A DNA stretch of 64,000 nt. Source: Nocardia sp. BMG111209. GTDB taxonomy: Bacteria > Actinomycetota > Actinomycetes > Mycobacteriales > Mycobacteriaceae. The notes under the pieces are model-generated. The model was not told where the DNA came from and did not search any database. It worked only from the letters and a program-made list of their open reading frames with translations. Numbering within the stretch: the first letter of the stretch is position 1; each line of letters opens with the position of its first letter. Positions 52,304 through 61,293 of the stretch are shown in pieces. The stretch covers positions 4,154,001-4,218,000 of the forward strand of contig NZ_KB907307.1 in assembly GCF_000381925.1 (NCBI RefSeq), written 5' to 3'. A program made the translations under genes and the position numbers.

Positions 52304-52963
52304 TCAGAGCCGGCGGATGCGCGCGAGCCAGGCGGCGCCCTCGACCGTACCGTCGGCGCCGACCGGGAGACCGGCCGTCCCGGCGGGCGCCACATCGGCA
52401 CGACCCCGATAGCTCGCGGCCCGCAGTTCCTCGATATCCCAGCCCGCGGTGAAGGATTCGCGGATCAGCGTATCGCTGATCCGCGGACCGAATCCGGGCC
52501 CGGCATCCGACAGGGCCAGTATGTGGACCACGCCACCGGGTGCGGCGAGGGTGTGCAGGGCGTCCACGTACGCGGCGCGCGCGGTCGGATCCTCGCGGAA
52601 CACATGGAACAGCGCGCTGTCCACGATGGTGTCGAAATGTCCCAGCGCGGTGGCGATTTCGGGGTCGGTGCCGATCCGCAGCATGTCCACCGCCCGGAAC
52701 CGGGCCTGCGGGACCCCCTTCTCGGCCGCGTTGCGGCTCGCGTAGGCGACGGCGCTCGGCGACAGATCGACGCCGAGGACGTCGTAGCCGAGGCGGGTCA
52801 GCAGAATCGTGTGCTCCCCACCGCCGCAGCCGGGATCGAGCACCCGGCCGCGGATCAGGCCCGCGGCCTCCAGGCCGACGATCGCCGGCTGCGGCTCACC
52901 GATCAGCCAGGGCGCGGTGTCGTTGTCGTAGGCGACATTCCAGAACTCCGGTAGCTGTGTCAT
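52304..52963 (-). CDS. Class I SAM-dependent methyltransferase (thiopurine-methyltransferase-like)
   Basis: A 219-residue methyltransferase with EFWNVAYDNDTAPWLIGEPQ at the N-terminus, motif I VLDPGCGGGEHTILL and acidic motif VLGVDLSP. The WNVAY-x-PWLIGEPQP pattern is typical of actinobacterial tellurite/thiopurine-type methyltransferases. It converges on the methyltransferase gene at 51629-52300 with three bases between stops. ATG 52963 is preferred to 52978. Substrate unknown. Confidence 0.8.
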   Translation of the reverse strand: MTQLPEFWNVAYDNDTAPWLIGEPQPAIVGLEAAGLIRGRVLDPGCGGGEHTILLTRLGYDVLGVDLSPSAVAYASRNAAEKGVPQARFRAVDMLRIGTDPEIATALGHFDTIVDSALFHVFREDPTARAAYVDALHTLAAPGGVVHILALSDAGPGFGPRISDTLIRESFTAGWDIEELRAASYRGRADVAPAGTAGLPVGADGTVEGAAWLARIRRL

Positions 52964-53017
52964 GCGACCAGCCTGCATCCTGAAGCGGACTCGAGGTCAA
53001 GATTTCCGTGCGGTGGA

Positions 53018-53431
53018 TCACTCGGTCCGGTGCTCGGCGAGCCATTTCCTGCCCCGGGTCGCCGACGCGCGCGACAGCCACGCGTCCTGCAGCACCTCGA
53101 CCAGCTCCGTCCGGCTCAGTTCACCGATCCGGGCGGCCCGCACCAGTACCGAGGAATGGCCGTCGAAGTGCGCGGTCGTGAAGAACGGCAGATCCGGATC
53201 CTGTACCAGCGCAAGCTTGTCCGCTTCCGAGGGCACCCAGATCACGATGACGTCCGGATACCGCTCCCCCGTGGCCGGATCGACGGCATCCGGCCGCGGG
53301 GTGCGGAAGAACACGAACGATTTGCGCCCGACCTGGTAGACCGGATTGTCGTTCGGACCGTGCTCGACGGTGACGTGCGGCATGGCCCGGCACGTCGCGT
53401 GCACATCCTCGATGGTGGCGCGCGCGGTCAT
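53018..53431 (-). CDS. MmcQ/YjbR-family protein
   Basis: A 137-residue protein of the MmcQ/YjbR fold. It has GRKSFVFFRTPRPDAVDPAT, VIVIWVPSEADKLALVQD and the C-terminal helix with DAWLSRASATRGRKWLAEHR. Members have a double-wing fold that may bind DNA; no enzymatic function is established. ATG 53431 starts one base after the oxidoreductase stop, so it is translated with that gene. Role unknown. Confidence 0.82.
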   Translation of the reverse strand: MTARATIEDVHATCRAMPHVTVEHGPNDNPVYQVGRKSFVFFRTPRPDAVDPATGERYPDVIVIWVPSEADKLALVQDPDLPFFTTAHFDGHSSVLVRAARIGELSRTELVEVLQDAWLSRASATRGRKWLAEHRTE

Positions 53432-53432
53432 G

Positions 53433-54341
53433 TCAATCCGACAGTGTGGCAAGCAGTTTGCGCGTGCGAACCCCGTTGCCCGGGGAGAACAGCGCGGCGA
53501 CGAATTCGGTGGCGCCGGCCGCCACGACCGCCCGGATCCGCTCGGCCACCTGATCCTCGGTGCCGATGATCGCCAGATCGGCCGGGCCCGCCGCGCCCTC
53601 GTGGTCCATCATCGCCCGGTAGGACGGCAGCTGGTTGTAGGCGGCGAAGGTCGCGCCGGCCTGTTCCCGGGCCGGCTCCGGATCGTCGGTGACACAGACC
53701 GGCAGCGCGCAGACGATGCGCGGTGCGGGCCGACCGGCCGCCTCGGCGGCGGCGTTGACCACCGGTGCGATGTGCTCGCGCACGGTGATCGGACCGGTCA
53801 TCCACAGCACGGTGCCGTCGGTCTCCCGGCCGGCCAATTTCAGCATCTGCGGGCCGAGCGCGGCCAGCAGCACCGGGATCCGGTCCTCGTTCGGGATCGA
53901 CAGGGCGAGGTTGGCGCGCAGCGTCTCGCCGGTGAACGACACCGGTTTGTCGGCCAGCAGCGGCCCGAGGATCGCCAGATATTCCTTCATGTGCCGCGCC
54001 GGGCGCTCGAAGTCGTAACCGAACATGTTCTCGATCACGATCTTGTGCGACAGCCCGATCCCCAGGCTGAGCCGTCCCGGGCCGACGGCCAGCGCGGTGG
54101 TGCGGGCCTGCTGGGCCAGCGCACCCGGATGCCGCGGATAGGTGGGCACCACCGCGGTGCCGATCTCGATACCGGGCACCCGGCTGCCCGCCACCGCCAG
54201 CGCCGTCAGCGCGTCCAGTCCGAAGATGTGCGACAGCCACGCCGATCGGAACCCCTCGTCGGCGGCGCGCTGCAGTTCGCCGGTGAGGGAACGCAGCGCG
54301 TCCGGTCCGGTCGGTTGATCGAGCATGATGCCGATGCGCAT
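53433..54341 (-). CDS. F420-dependent LLM-class oxidoreductase
   Basis: A 302-residue luciferase-like barrel enzyme. IEIGTAVVPTYPRHPGALAQ and GRLSLGIGLSHKIVIENMFG match the actinobacterial F420-dependent group (TIGR03564-like as I recall it). It would reduce or oxidise a small molecule with deazaflavin F420. GGAGG lies before the ATG. It forms a two-gene unit with the MmcQ/YjbR gene. Substrate unknown. Confidence 0.87.
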   Translation of the reverse strand: MRIGIMLDQPTGPDALRSLTGELQRAADEGFRSAWLSHIFGLDALTALAVAGSRVPGIEIGTAVVPTYPRHPGALAQQARTTALAVGPGRLSLGIGLSHKIVIENMFGYDFERPARHMKEYLAILGPLLADKPVSFTGETLRANLALSIPNEDRIPVLLAALGPQMLKLAGRETDGTVLWMTGPITVREHIAPVVNAAAEAAGRPAPRIVCALPVCVTDDPEPAREQAGATFAAYNQLPSYRAMMDHEGAAGPADLAIIGTEDQVAERIRAVVAAGATEFVAALFSPGNGVRTRKLLATLSD

Positions 54342-54424
54342 GTGGGCCTCCGTGTCGCGGGCTGGCGGGTACCGATGGTCGCGATCAGCCTATTCCCGGT
54401 CCGCCCCGGATACCGGCATTCCGG

Positions 54425-55435
54425 TCACCGGACCGCCGCGGGCCGCAGCTGGATCTTGCGCCCGGTACCGGACCGGAACGTGGTCAGCGCCTCGTCGAAT
54501 TCGGTGAGCGGGAAGACGTGCGTGATCATGGTTTCCGCATCGATGACGCCCTGCCCCAGCAGGTCGACCGCCCGCCCGAAACTGTGCAGCACGGCCATCG
54601 ACCCGACGATGCGGATCTCGTCGTTGTAGATCCGGAACGGCGACACCGCCGCCCGCGCCTCGCCCGGGGCGACCCCGAACTGCTGATAGGTCCCGCCCCG
54701 GCGCACCCGGCTCAGGCCGTCCTCGATCGCCGCGATCGCCCCGGTGCAGTCGACGACGATCTCCCAGCCCTCCGGCCGATCCAGCTCGTCGGCGGTGGTG
54801 ACGGCCGCGTCGGCGCCGAGGACCCGCGCCACCGCCAGCCGCTCGGCGTTCAGATCCACCACCGACACCGAGGCCGCGCCGGCCGCCATCGCCAGTTGCA
54901 GCATCAGCAGGCCCATCGTGCCCGCACCGTAGATCAGGTAGTGCGAACCCAATTGCCTCGGTAACAGATCGAATCCGTGTACCGCACAGGACAGCGGCTC
55001 GACCAGCGCGCCGTGTGCGGCGCTGACGTGACCGGGCAGCCGGTGGCAGTTCACCGCGGGCACCGCGACATAGTCGGCCATCGCGCCGTCGACCGTGTCG
55101 CCGATCGCACCCCAGTTCTCACAGAGGTTGCCGCGGCCGATCGCGCAGTAGTGGCAACGGCCGCAGAACAGCGACGGATCCACCGCGACCCGGTCACCCG
55201 CGCGCACCCCGGCCGCCTCGGCCCCGGCGCCGAGAGCGACCACCTCCCCGGCGAATTCGTGCCCCGGCACGATCGGATACGGCGTGGGCGGGAACTCCCC
55301 GGCCACGATGTGCAGATCGGTGCCGCAGATGCCGACGGCCTCGACCCGGACCACCACTTCGCCCGGTCGGGGCGTGGGATCGGGACGGGTCTGCATCGAA
55401 TACCGGCCGGGCTCATCGATCACCAGGGCGTGCAT
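54425..55435 (-). CDS. Zinc-dependent alcohol dehydrogenase
   Basis: A 336-residue medium-chain dehydrogenase. Catalytic zinc ligands are Cys in GICGTDLH and His/Glu in VPGHEFAGEV; structural zinc cysteines are in CGRCHYCAIGRGNLC; the cofactor fold is YGAGTMGLLMLQLA followed by VVDLN, suggesting NAD. It looks like the sorbitol/threonine-dehydrogenase branch, which oxidises polyols or sugars. ATG 55435 is chosen over 55450. Lying 75 bases after a GH172-type gene in the same direction, it may act on the sugar released there. Confidence 0.87.
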   Translation of the reverse strand: MHALVIDEPGRYSMQTRPDPTPRPGEVVVRVEAVGICGTDLHIVAGEFPPTPYPIVPGHEFAGEVVALGAGAEAAGVRAGDRVAVDPSLFCGRCHYCAIGRGNLCENWGAIGDTVDGAMADYVAVPAVNCHRLPGHVSAAHGALVEPLSCAVHGFDLLPRQLGSHYLIYGAGTMGLLMLQLAMAAGAASVSVVDLNAERLAVARVLGADAAVTTADELDRPEGWEIVVDCTGAIAAIEDGLSRVRRGGTYQQFGVAPGEARAAVSPFRIYNDEIRIVGSMAVLHSFGRAVDLLGQGVIDAETMITHVFPLTEFDEALTTFRSGTGRKIQLRPAAVR

Positions 55436-55509
55436 GTGTCCACAGTGCACCCGCCGTCGCGTCCCGTGGCCCGTTTCACATCGATGTATTCACAACGATC
55501 CGGAAGCGA

Positions 55510-56547
55510 TCAGATCGGTACGGCCGCGAGCCGCCGCCCGGTCACCGAGCGGTGCTGGTACCAGAGCGCGAGGGTCGCGACATCGGCGTCCTCCAGCGGG
55601 AGATACCGTCCGTCCTCGCGCCAGCCCAGGGCCTGCAGTGTCACCCGCAGTCCGCGATCGAAACAGATCGGATCGCGCACATGCCAGCGATACATCCCGA
55701 AACACTGTTCGGGACAATAGATCCGGTCCGACGGCAGGGCCTGCACGAACCCGAGGTACGGCGTCGAATAGGTCCGGTACCGGCCGTCGAGATCGAAATT
55801 CCAGGCGCCACCGAAATAGTCCTCGGTGCCGGTACCGCAGATGGTCGGGAATTCGGTGTCGCCGTCGAGATGGAACTTCAGCTCACCCTCACCCCACCAG
55901 CCCGGGGCGTTCGGGGTGATCGCCAGATAGGTGCCGACATACCGGCCCGGCCCGGGTACATCATCGAGAATCGCGTGCACCGCGGGCCTTCCGAGCGGCG
56001 CCCGCCGCCGCCAGCGGGCGTGCAGATATCCCGCCGTGCGCGGCACGTCCTGCTCGAGATAGGTCAGCTGGTAGTACACCGGCACCGCGCGATCGGACCC
56101 GTTGTGCAACGTGATCCGCGCGTGGGCTCGAAACGGCATGGGCCAGAAGCTGTTCAGCCCGCCCGCCGGCGCGACGACGACCATCTCCGAATTCACGTGC
56201 GCCAGTTCGTCCCACGCGTTGCAGAAGAACGCACCCAGCGGCGCCTGCACCGCGGGTTCGCGTTCGGCGTCCCAATACATCCGCAACGTCAACTGTTGCA
56301 GCGCAGTGCGATCGGTGGTCAGCCAGAAGTGCCGGACGATGCCGGGACCGGCCACGTCCGCGAGCGTGGCGGTACCGCCGGGCGGCAGGTCGATCGACGG
56401 TGACACCTTCCAGCCGACACCCAGATCCGCGGCCGCGGCCGCACCGGTTCCGGTCACCGCACGGCCACCCGCACCCGGCGCCCCGGTGGGGTTCTCCGGA
56501 GAGATCGAGCGGGTGCGTGCCTGGTCCAACCGCCATATCTCGTGCAC
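55510..56547 (-). CDS. DUF2961 / GH172-family protein
   Basis: A 345-residue protein without signal peptide. The double jelly-roll family pattern is visible: GPGIVRHFWLTTD, LRMYWDAEREPAVQAPLGAF, and the acidic FPTICGTGTEDYFGGAWNF that holds the likely catalytic glutamate. GH172 enzymes act on furanosides (difructose anhydride and alpha-fructofuranoside, or D-arabinofuranose of mycobacterial arabinan). The start is GTG 56547 without a strong ribosome site. A GH43-like propeller protein is encoded 0.9 kb away. Activity on internal or imported furanosides is inferred. Confidence 0.78.
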   Translation of the reverse strand: MHEIWRLDQARTRSISPENPTGAPGAGGRAVTGTGAAAAADLGVGWKVSPSIDLPPGGTATLADVAGPGIVRHFWLTTDRTALQQLTLRMYWDAEREPAVQAPLGAFFCNAWDELAHVNSEMVVVAPAGGLNSFWPMPFRAHARITLHNGSDRAVPVYYQLTYLEQDVPRTAGYLHARWRRRAPLGRPAVHAILDDVPGPGRYVGTYLAITPNAPGWWGEGELKFHLDGDTEFPTICGTGTEDYFGGAWNFDLDGRYRTYSTPYLGFVQALPSDRIYCPEQCFGMYRWHVRDPICFDRGLRVTLQALGWREDGRYLPLEDADVATLALWYQHRSVTGRRLAAVPI

Positions 56548-56636
56548 CCAGCCGATTCTGACACGGCGACCTGCCCCGGCGGCGGCATTCGGCGGCAGTG
56601 TCCGGGAGATGCCTTGGCGAGGTCCGGCCGCTGAAC

Positions 56637-56642
56637 TACGGT
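56637..56642 (+). promoter_or_regulatory. -10 element for a leaderless transcript
   Basis: TACGGT followed by seven bases and ATG 56650. Confidence 0.45.
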
Positions 56643-56649
56643 CGAGGGT

Positions 56650-57408
56650 ATGGAGCCACTGGACACCGCGGTGATCCGCGCCGCCCTGCGCAGCGAGAAC
56701 GATCTACTGGCCGACCTGTACGGCGGGGCCGACCCCGAGACGCCGATTCCGACCTGTGGCGATTGGCGGTTGAAGAATCTGCTCGCCCACGTCGGCGGCG
56801 GGCATCGGTGGGCGGCCACGATCATCGTCCGGCGATCCACCGAGAACATCGCCTTCGCCGCCGTGCCGGACGTGCGCCGACCGCGCGACCCGGCCGAGGT
56901 CGACCACTGGTTCCGGCAGACCGCCGACGCCGTGATCGACGCCGTCGACGCGACCGGCGGCGAGGTGCCGGTGTGGACGCCGTTCGGGGCGCTGCGCCCC
57001 TCCGAATGGTGGATCCGCCGGCGCCTGCACGAGAACACCGGGCATCGGGCCGACGCGCTGCTCGCGCTGGGCCGCCCGGTCACGATCGACCCGGTGCTGG
57101 CCGCCGACGGTGTCGAGGAATTCCTGAGCCTGCTGCAGATGGGGTCGGCGCGGTTCCGCAACCCGCTCGACGAGGGTGCGAGCATCCTGTTGCGCGCCAC
57201 CGACACCGGCGACGCGTGGGCGGTGCGGCGGACCGGGGACTCGATCGGCTGGGACGGGGACACCGAATCCGTCACGGCCACCGTGCAGGCCACCGCAGTG
57301 GATCTGTATCTGCTTGTGCTGGGCCGCATTCCGGCCGACAGCCCGGCGCTCACGTTGTCCGGCGACGCCGCGGTGCTGCCGACCTGGCTGGAGCGCACCG
57401 AATTCTGA
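56650..57408 (+). CDS. Maleylpyruvate isomerase family (mycothiol-dependent type) protein
   Basis: A 252-residue DinB/MDMPI-fold protein. The metal-site histidines are in LLAHVGGGHRW near residue 48 and ENTGHRAD near 138, set in a four-helix bundle. A C-terminal beta domain (about 165-250) completes the usual architecture. Family members use mycothiol, the thiol of actinobacteria, for isomerase or transferase reactions. Leaderless TACGGT fixes the start. It ends directly against the convergent GH43-like stop. Confidence 0.8.
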   Translation: MEPLDTAVIRAALRSENDLLADLYGGADPETPIPTCGDWRLKNLLAHVGGGHRWAATIIVRRSTENIAFAAVPDVRRPRDPAEVDHWFRQTADAVIDAVDATGGEVPVWTPFGALRPSEWWIRRRLHENTGHRADALLALGRPVTIDPVLAADGVEEFLSLLQMGSARFRNPLDEGASILLRATDTGDAWAVRRTGDSIGWDGDTESVTATVQATAVDLYLLVLGRIPADSPALTLSGDAAVLPTWLERTEF

Positions 57409-58245
57409 TCAGCCGAATCGCAACGGGGCCAGCGCGACACCGCCCTGGCCCCAGCCCGCGCTGGTGATCCGATACCCGTCCCCGTCGGTCACGATCTCCG
57501 CGGCGTGCGCGGCGATGTGGCCGACGTGCGCGCGGTGCTCGAAGTGCAGCGGGTCGGTGCTGCGGAACACCTCGGTGCCCACGTAGTGCGGCCGCGGGCC
57601 GACGAACAGATACCAGAAGTCGTTGTGCCGCAACACGAACGGCGATTCGGTCGGGCCCGCGCCGGTACCGGTCGCCGGATCGGTGTAGGCGATCGCGCGA
57701 TTGCCCCAGTGCACCAGATCGGTGCTGGTCCGGTAGGCGACGACGTGGTGGCCGCCGGTCGGGTCGTCGGTGGCGCAGTAGAACATCACCCACCGGTCGC
57801 CGATGCGGCAGACCATCGGATCGCGGGCGTCGTAGCCGTCCCGGAACAGCGGGCCGCCCGGGTACCGGGTCCAGTGGTACAGGTCGGTGGAGGTGGCCAG
57901 TTTCATGGCCGTCGCGGTCCGATCCGGCCCACCGCCGTCGTAGAACATGAAATATCTTCCGGCGCAGTCGATCACGTACGGGGCCCAGAGGTGGGTCTCC
58001 CCGGCGCCGGGATCGGCGATCAGCGCGGGCGGCCGCGTGGTCCACGGTCCGGCCAGGCGTTCGGCGGTGGCGTGCGCGAATTCGATCTCGTGCCAGGGAT
58101 CGGCGGGCTCGGGATGGGTGATGCCGAACAGATGCCAGATCCCGGCGGCGTCGCGGATCAGGGTGTGATCGTTGATGTACCGGCGCACGCCGCGGCCGGC
58201 GCTCGGATCGTAGATCCGGCGGAACGGACCGGCGGACACGTTCAT
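57409..58245 (-). CDS. GH43/GH68-like five-bladed beta-propeller glycoside hydrolase
   Basis: A 278-residue single-domain propeller. YINDHTLIRDAAGIWHLFGI has the catalytic-base Asp of the first blade, YDARDPMVCRIGDRWVMFYC the transition-state Asp, and GPTESPFVLRHNDFWYLFVG the acid Glu. These fit the furanosidase clan (GH32/43/62/68). No signal peptide is present. Start may be ATG 58245 or, because GGAGG is seven bases ahead of it, the GTG at 58239. Together with the GH172-type gene it suggests breakdown of a furanose glycoside. Confidence 0.78.
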   Translation of the reverse strand: MNVSAGPFRRIYDPSAGRGVRRYINDHTLIRDAAGIWHLFGITHPEPADPWHEIEFAHATAERLAGPWTTRPPALIADPGAGETHLWAPYVIDCAGRYFMFYDGGGPDRTATAMKLATSTDLYHWTRYPGGPLFRDGYDARDPMVCRIGDRWVMFYCATDDPTGGHHVVAYRTSTDLVHWGNRAIAYTDPATGTGAGPTESPFVLRHNDFWYLFVGPRPHYVGTEVFRSTDPLHFEHRAHVGHIAAHAAEIVTDGDGYRITSAGWGQGGVALAPLRFG

Positions 58246-58390
58246 CCCTCCACGGTGCCGCGCGGATCGCCGCCGCGCCCGGTGACACGCCGCCACGATT
58301 CCGTGCCGGATCACCGCGATGGGATAGGCCGAGCCCGACGGTATCGATCGGATTCGTGACGACCTTCCACGACGATTCCTGACCGGGCCG

Positions 58391-58873
58391 TCACCGGCGG
58401 CGTAGCACCCCGACGAAACCGGCTCCGAGCAGCATGAATCCGGATATCAGCGCGAAACCGTAGGTGACCCAGGAATGCAGCGCCACCACCATCGCGCTGT
58501 CGGTGAACGGCAGCGACGCGATCAGCCGGAAGGTGTCGTCGGGGAACAGGATGTGCAGGATGCCCGGGAAGATGCCCCACACCAGGCTCGCCACCACCGT
58601 TCCGGCCGGTGAGAACACCGCCAGCGTCGCGACCAGCAGCAACAGCAGGCTGCCGACGATGATCTCGAGTGCGGCGGTCCAGCGGTCGACGACCGCGCCG
58701 ACGATCACCCAGTAGCGGATGTCGGCGCCGCCCTTGGCCGCCAGGGCGATGCCGACCGGGGTGACCAGCAGTCCGAACAGCACACCGCCGAGGGTCCGGC
58801 CGGTGCTGCGCTGATTCTGGAACTCGGCGCCGGGCGGAGACCAACCTGTCGGTGACTCGAACTTGTTCGGCAT
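58391..58873 (-). CDS. Four-span membrane protein of unknown function (160 aa)
   Basis: After a 25-residue polar N-terminus there are about four hydrophobic segments: LGGVLFGLLVTPVGIALAA, IIVGSLLLLLVATLAVF, ASLVWGIFPGILHILF and FALISGFMLLGAGFVGVL. GGAGG lies ahead of the ATG. No family is recognised with confidence. It is divergent from the recQ-like gene. Confidence 0.7.
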   Translation of the reverse strand: MPNKFESPTGWSPPGAEFQNQRSTGRTLGGVLFGLLVTPVGIALAAKGGADIRYWVIVGAVVDRWTAALEIIVGSLLLLLVATLAVFSPAGTVVASLVWGIFPGILHILFPDDTFRLIASLPFTDSAMVVALHSWVTYGFALISGFMLLGAGFVGVLRRR

Positions 58874-59124
58874 CGCCCGTCCTCCCTCACAGTGCCGCCG
58901 GAATCGTCAACATCGTGCCCGCGAGCACCATTGTCCGGCGCAGATCCGGAAAATGCGCGGTTGCGCACGAAATTCTCACGGCCGCAGGATGTTCGGCGCA
59001 CCCACGATCCCGGCCGCCTCCCGCACCCGTTGCGATACACGTACGGGGTGCGACAACGACCGGGGGGTGCGGCTGTGCGGAGATGGTCGCCGATGTCGGT
59101 ACCGTCCGGCACGATGGATCCGTG

Positions 59125-61197
59125 ATGACCATCGACCTGCGTGAATCCGCCGAATCACTGCTGCGTGAGCTGGCCGGGCCCGGCGCTCGGCTGCGCGAGG
59201 ATCAATGGACGGCGATCGAGGCGCTGGTGGTCCAGCGGCGCCGAGCGCTGGTCGTACAGCGCACCGGCTGGGGTAAATCGGCGGTGTACTTCATCTCCGC
59301 CAAACTGCTGCGGGCCGCCGGTCGCGGGCCGACCGTCATCGTGTCGCCGCTGCTGGCGCTCATGCGCAATCAGGTGGCGGCCGCGCAGCGGGCCGGGGTG
59401 GTCGCGGCCACCATCAACTCGGGCAACGTGACCGAATGGGACGAGATCCACGCGCAGGTCGCCGCGGGCACGGTCGATGTGCTGCTGGTCAGTCCCGAGC
59501 GCCTCAACAATCCGGACTTCCGTGATTCGGTACTGCCGAAACTGGCCGCCGACGCCGGACTCGTCGTGATCGACGAGGCACATTGCGTCTCGGACTGGGG
59601 GCACGATTTCCGGCCGGACTACCGCCGGATCCGCACCCTCATCGCCGATCTGGGCAGCGAGGTCCCGGTACTGGCGACCACGGCCACCGCCAACGATCGC
59701 GTGGTCATCGATGTCGCCGGTCAGATCGGTACCGACACCCTGGTGCTGCGCGGCAGCCTCGACCGCGAATCGCTGCACATGTCGGTGGTCCGGATCGAGG
59801 ACGCGGTCGCGCGCACCGCGTGGCTCAGCCGCCGCCTGCACGATCTGCCCGGATCCGGGATCATCTACGCGCTCACCGTCGCGGCCGCCCACGACCTCGC
59901 CGATGTGCTCGGATCACACGGGCATCGCGTCGCGGCCTACACCGGGCAGACCGATCCGGCCGAGCGCGAGGTGCTGGAGCAGGCCCTGCTCGGCAACGAG
60001 GTGAAGGCGCTGATCGCCACCAGCGCCCTCGGCATGGGCTTCGACAAACCCGATCTCGGCTTCGTCGTGCACGTCGGCGCGCCCTCCTCACCCATCGCCT
60101 ATTACCAGCAGGTCGGCCGCGCCGGCCGCGGCACCGACAACGCCCAGGTCGTACTGCTGCCCGGACCGGAGGACCGCCGGATCTGGAGTTATTTCGCGTC
60201 GGTGGCCTTCCCGCGCGAACATGTGGTCCGGGAGGTGCTGGCGGCGCTGGATCCGAACCGACCGCTGTCCACCACCGCGCTGGAACCGCTGGTCGAACTG
60301 AACCGCTCCCGCCTGGAGATGGTGCTGAAGGTGCTCGACGTCGACGGTGCGGTGCGGCGGGTCCGCGGCGGCTGGCTGGTCACCGGCGAACCCTGGGTCT
60401 ACGACACCGAGCGCTACGAGCGGCTGTCCGCGGCCCGCGAGGCCGAACAGCAGGCCATGATCGACTATCAGGCCACCGCCGAATGCCGGCTGACCTTCCT
60501 GCGCCGCCAACTCGACGATCCCAGCCTCGACGGCCGCGACTGCGGGCGCTGCGACAACTGCACGGGCACCCGCACCGACACCACGGTCGACGCCACCGAC
60601 CTGGCCGCCATCCGCACCCGGCTCGATCGTCCCGGTATCGATCTGGCGCCCCGCAAACAATGGCCGACCGGCATGGCCAAACTCGGAATCCCGTTGTCCG
60701 GCAAGATCTCCGACGGCGCCGAGACCGGTCGCGTCCTGGGCCGGCTCAGCGATCTGGGCTGGGGTCAGCGCCTGCGCGCCCTGCTCGACGGCCCCGACGC
60801 ACCGGTCCCCGACGTCGTCTTCGACGCCTGCGTCGCGGTGCTGCGCGACTGGAAGTGGACCCGCCGCCCGACCGCGGTCCTGGCGATGGACTCCCCCACC
60901 CATCCCCGCCTCGCCGCCGACCTGGCCGCACGCCTCGCCCGCGTCGGCCGCCTCCGGGACCTCGGCCTGCTGCCGCTGCGGCCCGATCGCCGCCCGGTCG
61001 CGGCGGCCAATTCGGCCCATCGCGTCGCAGCCCTGTTCGACTCCTGGACCCCACCCGACCTCACCGGGCTCGACGGTCCGGTCCTGCTGGTCGACGCCCT
61101 CACCGACACCGGCTGGACCCTCACCCTCGCCGCCCACACCCTCCGTCTCGCCGGCGCCCCCGCGGTGCTGCCCTTCGCCCTGGCCACCCCGTCCTGA
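59125..61197 (+). CDS. RecQ-family DNA helicase with C-terminal phosphoribosyltransferase-like domain
   Basis: A 690-residue protein. Helicase motifs: I QRTGWGKSAVYF near residue 50, II VIDEAHCVSDWGHDF, III TATAN, IV/V ATSALGMGFDKPDLGFV and VI QQVGRAGRG. A zinc-binding cysteine set (C-x20-C-x2-C-x2-C, ending CGRCDNC) follows near residue 475. The end (VLLVDALTDTGWTLTLAAHT) has the PRPP-binding loop of phosphoribosyltransferases. ATG 59125 gives the conserved MTIDLRESAESLLRELAGP opening. It likely unwinds DNA in repair; the extra domain may sense or use a nucleotide. A primase-polymerase gene follows 96 bases later. Confidence 0.87.
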   Translation: MTIDLRESAESLLRELAGPGARLREDQWTAIEALVVQRRRALVVQRTGWGKSAVYFISAKLLRAAGRGPTVIVSPLLALMRNQVAAAQRAGVVAATINSGNVTEWDEIHAQVAAGTVDVLLVSPERLNNPDFRDSVLPKLAADAGLVVIDEAHCVSDWGHDFRPDYRRIRTLIADLGSEVPVLATTATANDRVVIDVAGQIGTDTLVLRGSLDRESLHMSVVRIEDAVARTAWLSRRLHDLPGSGIIYALTVAAAHDLADVLGSHGHRVAAYTGQTDPAEREVLEQALLGNEVKALIATSALGMGFDKPDLGFVVHVGAPSSPIAYYQQVGRAGRGTDNAQVVLLPGPEDRRIWSYFASVAFPREHVVREVLAALDPNRPLSTTALEPLVELNRSRLEMVLKVLDVDGAVRRVRGGWLVTGEPWVYDTERYERLSAAREAEQQAMIDYQATAECRLTFLRRQLDDPSLDGRDCGRCDNCTGTRTDTTVDATDLAAIRTRLDRPGIDLAPRKQWPTGMAKLGIPLSGKISDGAETGRVLGRLSDLGWGQRLRALLDGPDAPVPDVVFDACVAVLRDWKWTRRPTAVLAMDSPTHPRLAADLAARLARVGRLRDLGLLPLRPDRRPVAAANSAHRVAALFDSWTPPDLTGLDGPVLLVDALTDTGWTLTLAAHTLRLAGAPAVLPFALATPS

Positions 61198-61280
61198 GGC
61201 GAACCGCCGGACCGCGCACCCGCCACGTCTCGTCGCGCATCGGCAGCGTCACGGAGCGGATACCGGTCGGCAGGCACCGG

Positions 61281-61286
61281 TAGGGT
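61281..61286 (+). promoter_or_regulatory. -10 element for a leaderless transcript
   Basis: TAGGGT, seven bases before GTG 61294. The earlier in-frame GTG at 61285 overlaps this hexamer and so is unlikely to be the start. Confidence 0.5.
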
Positions 61287-61293
61287 GAGGCGG

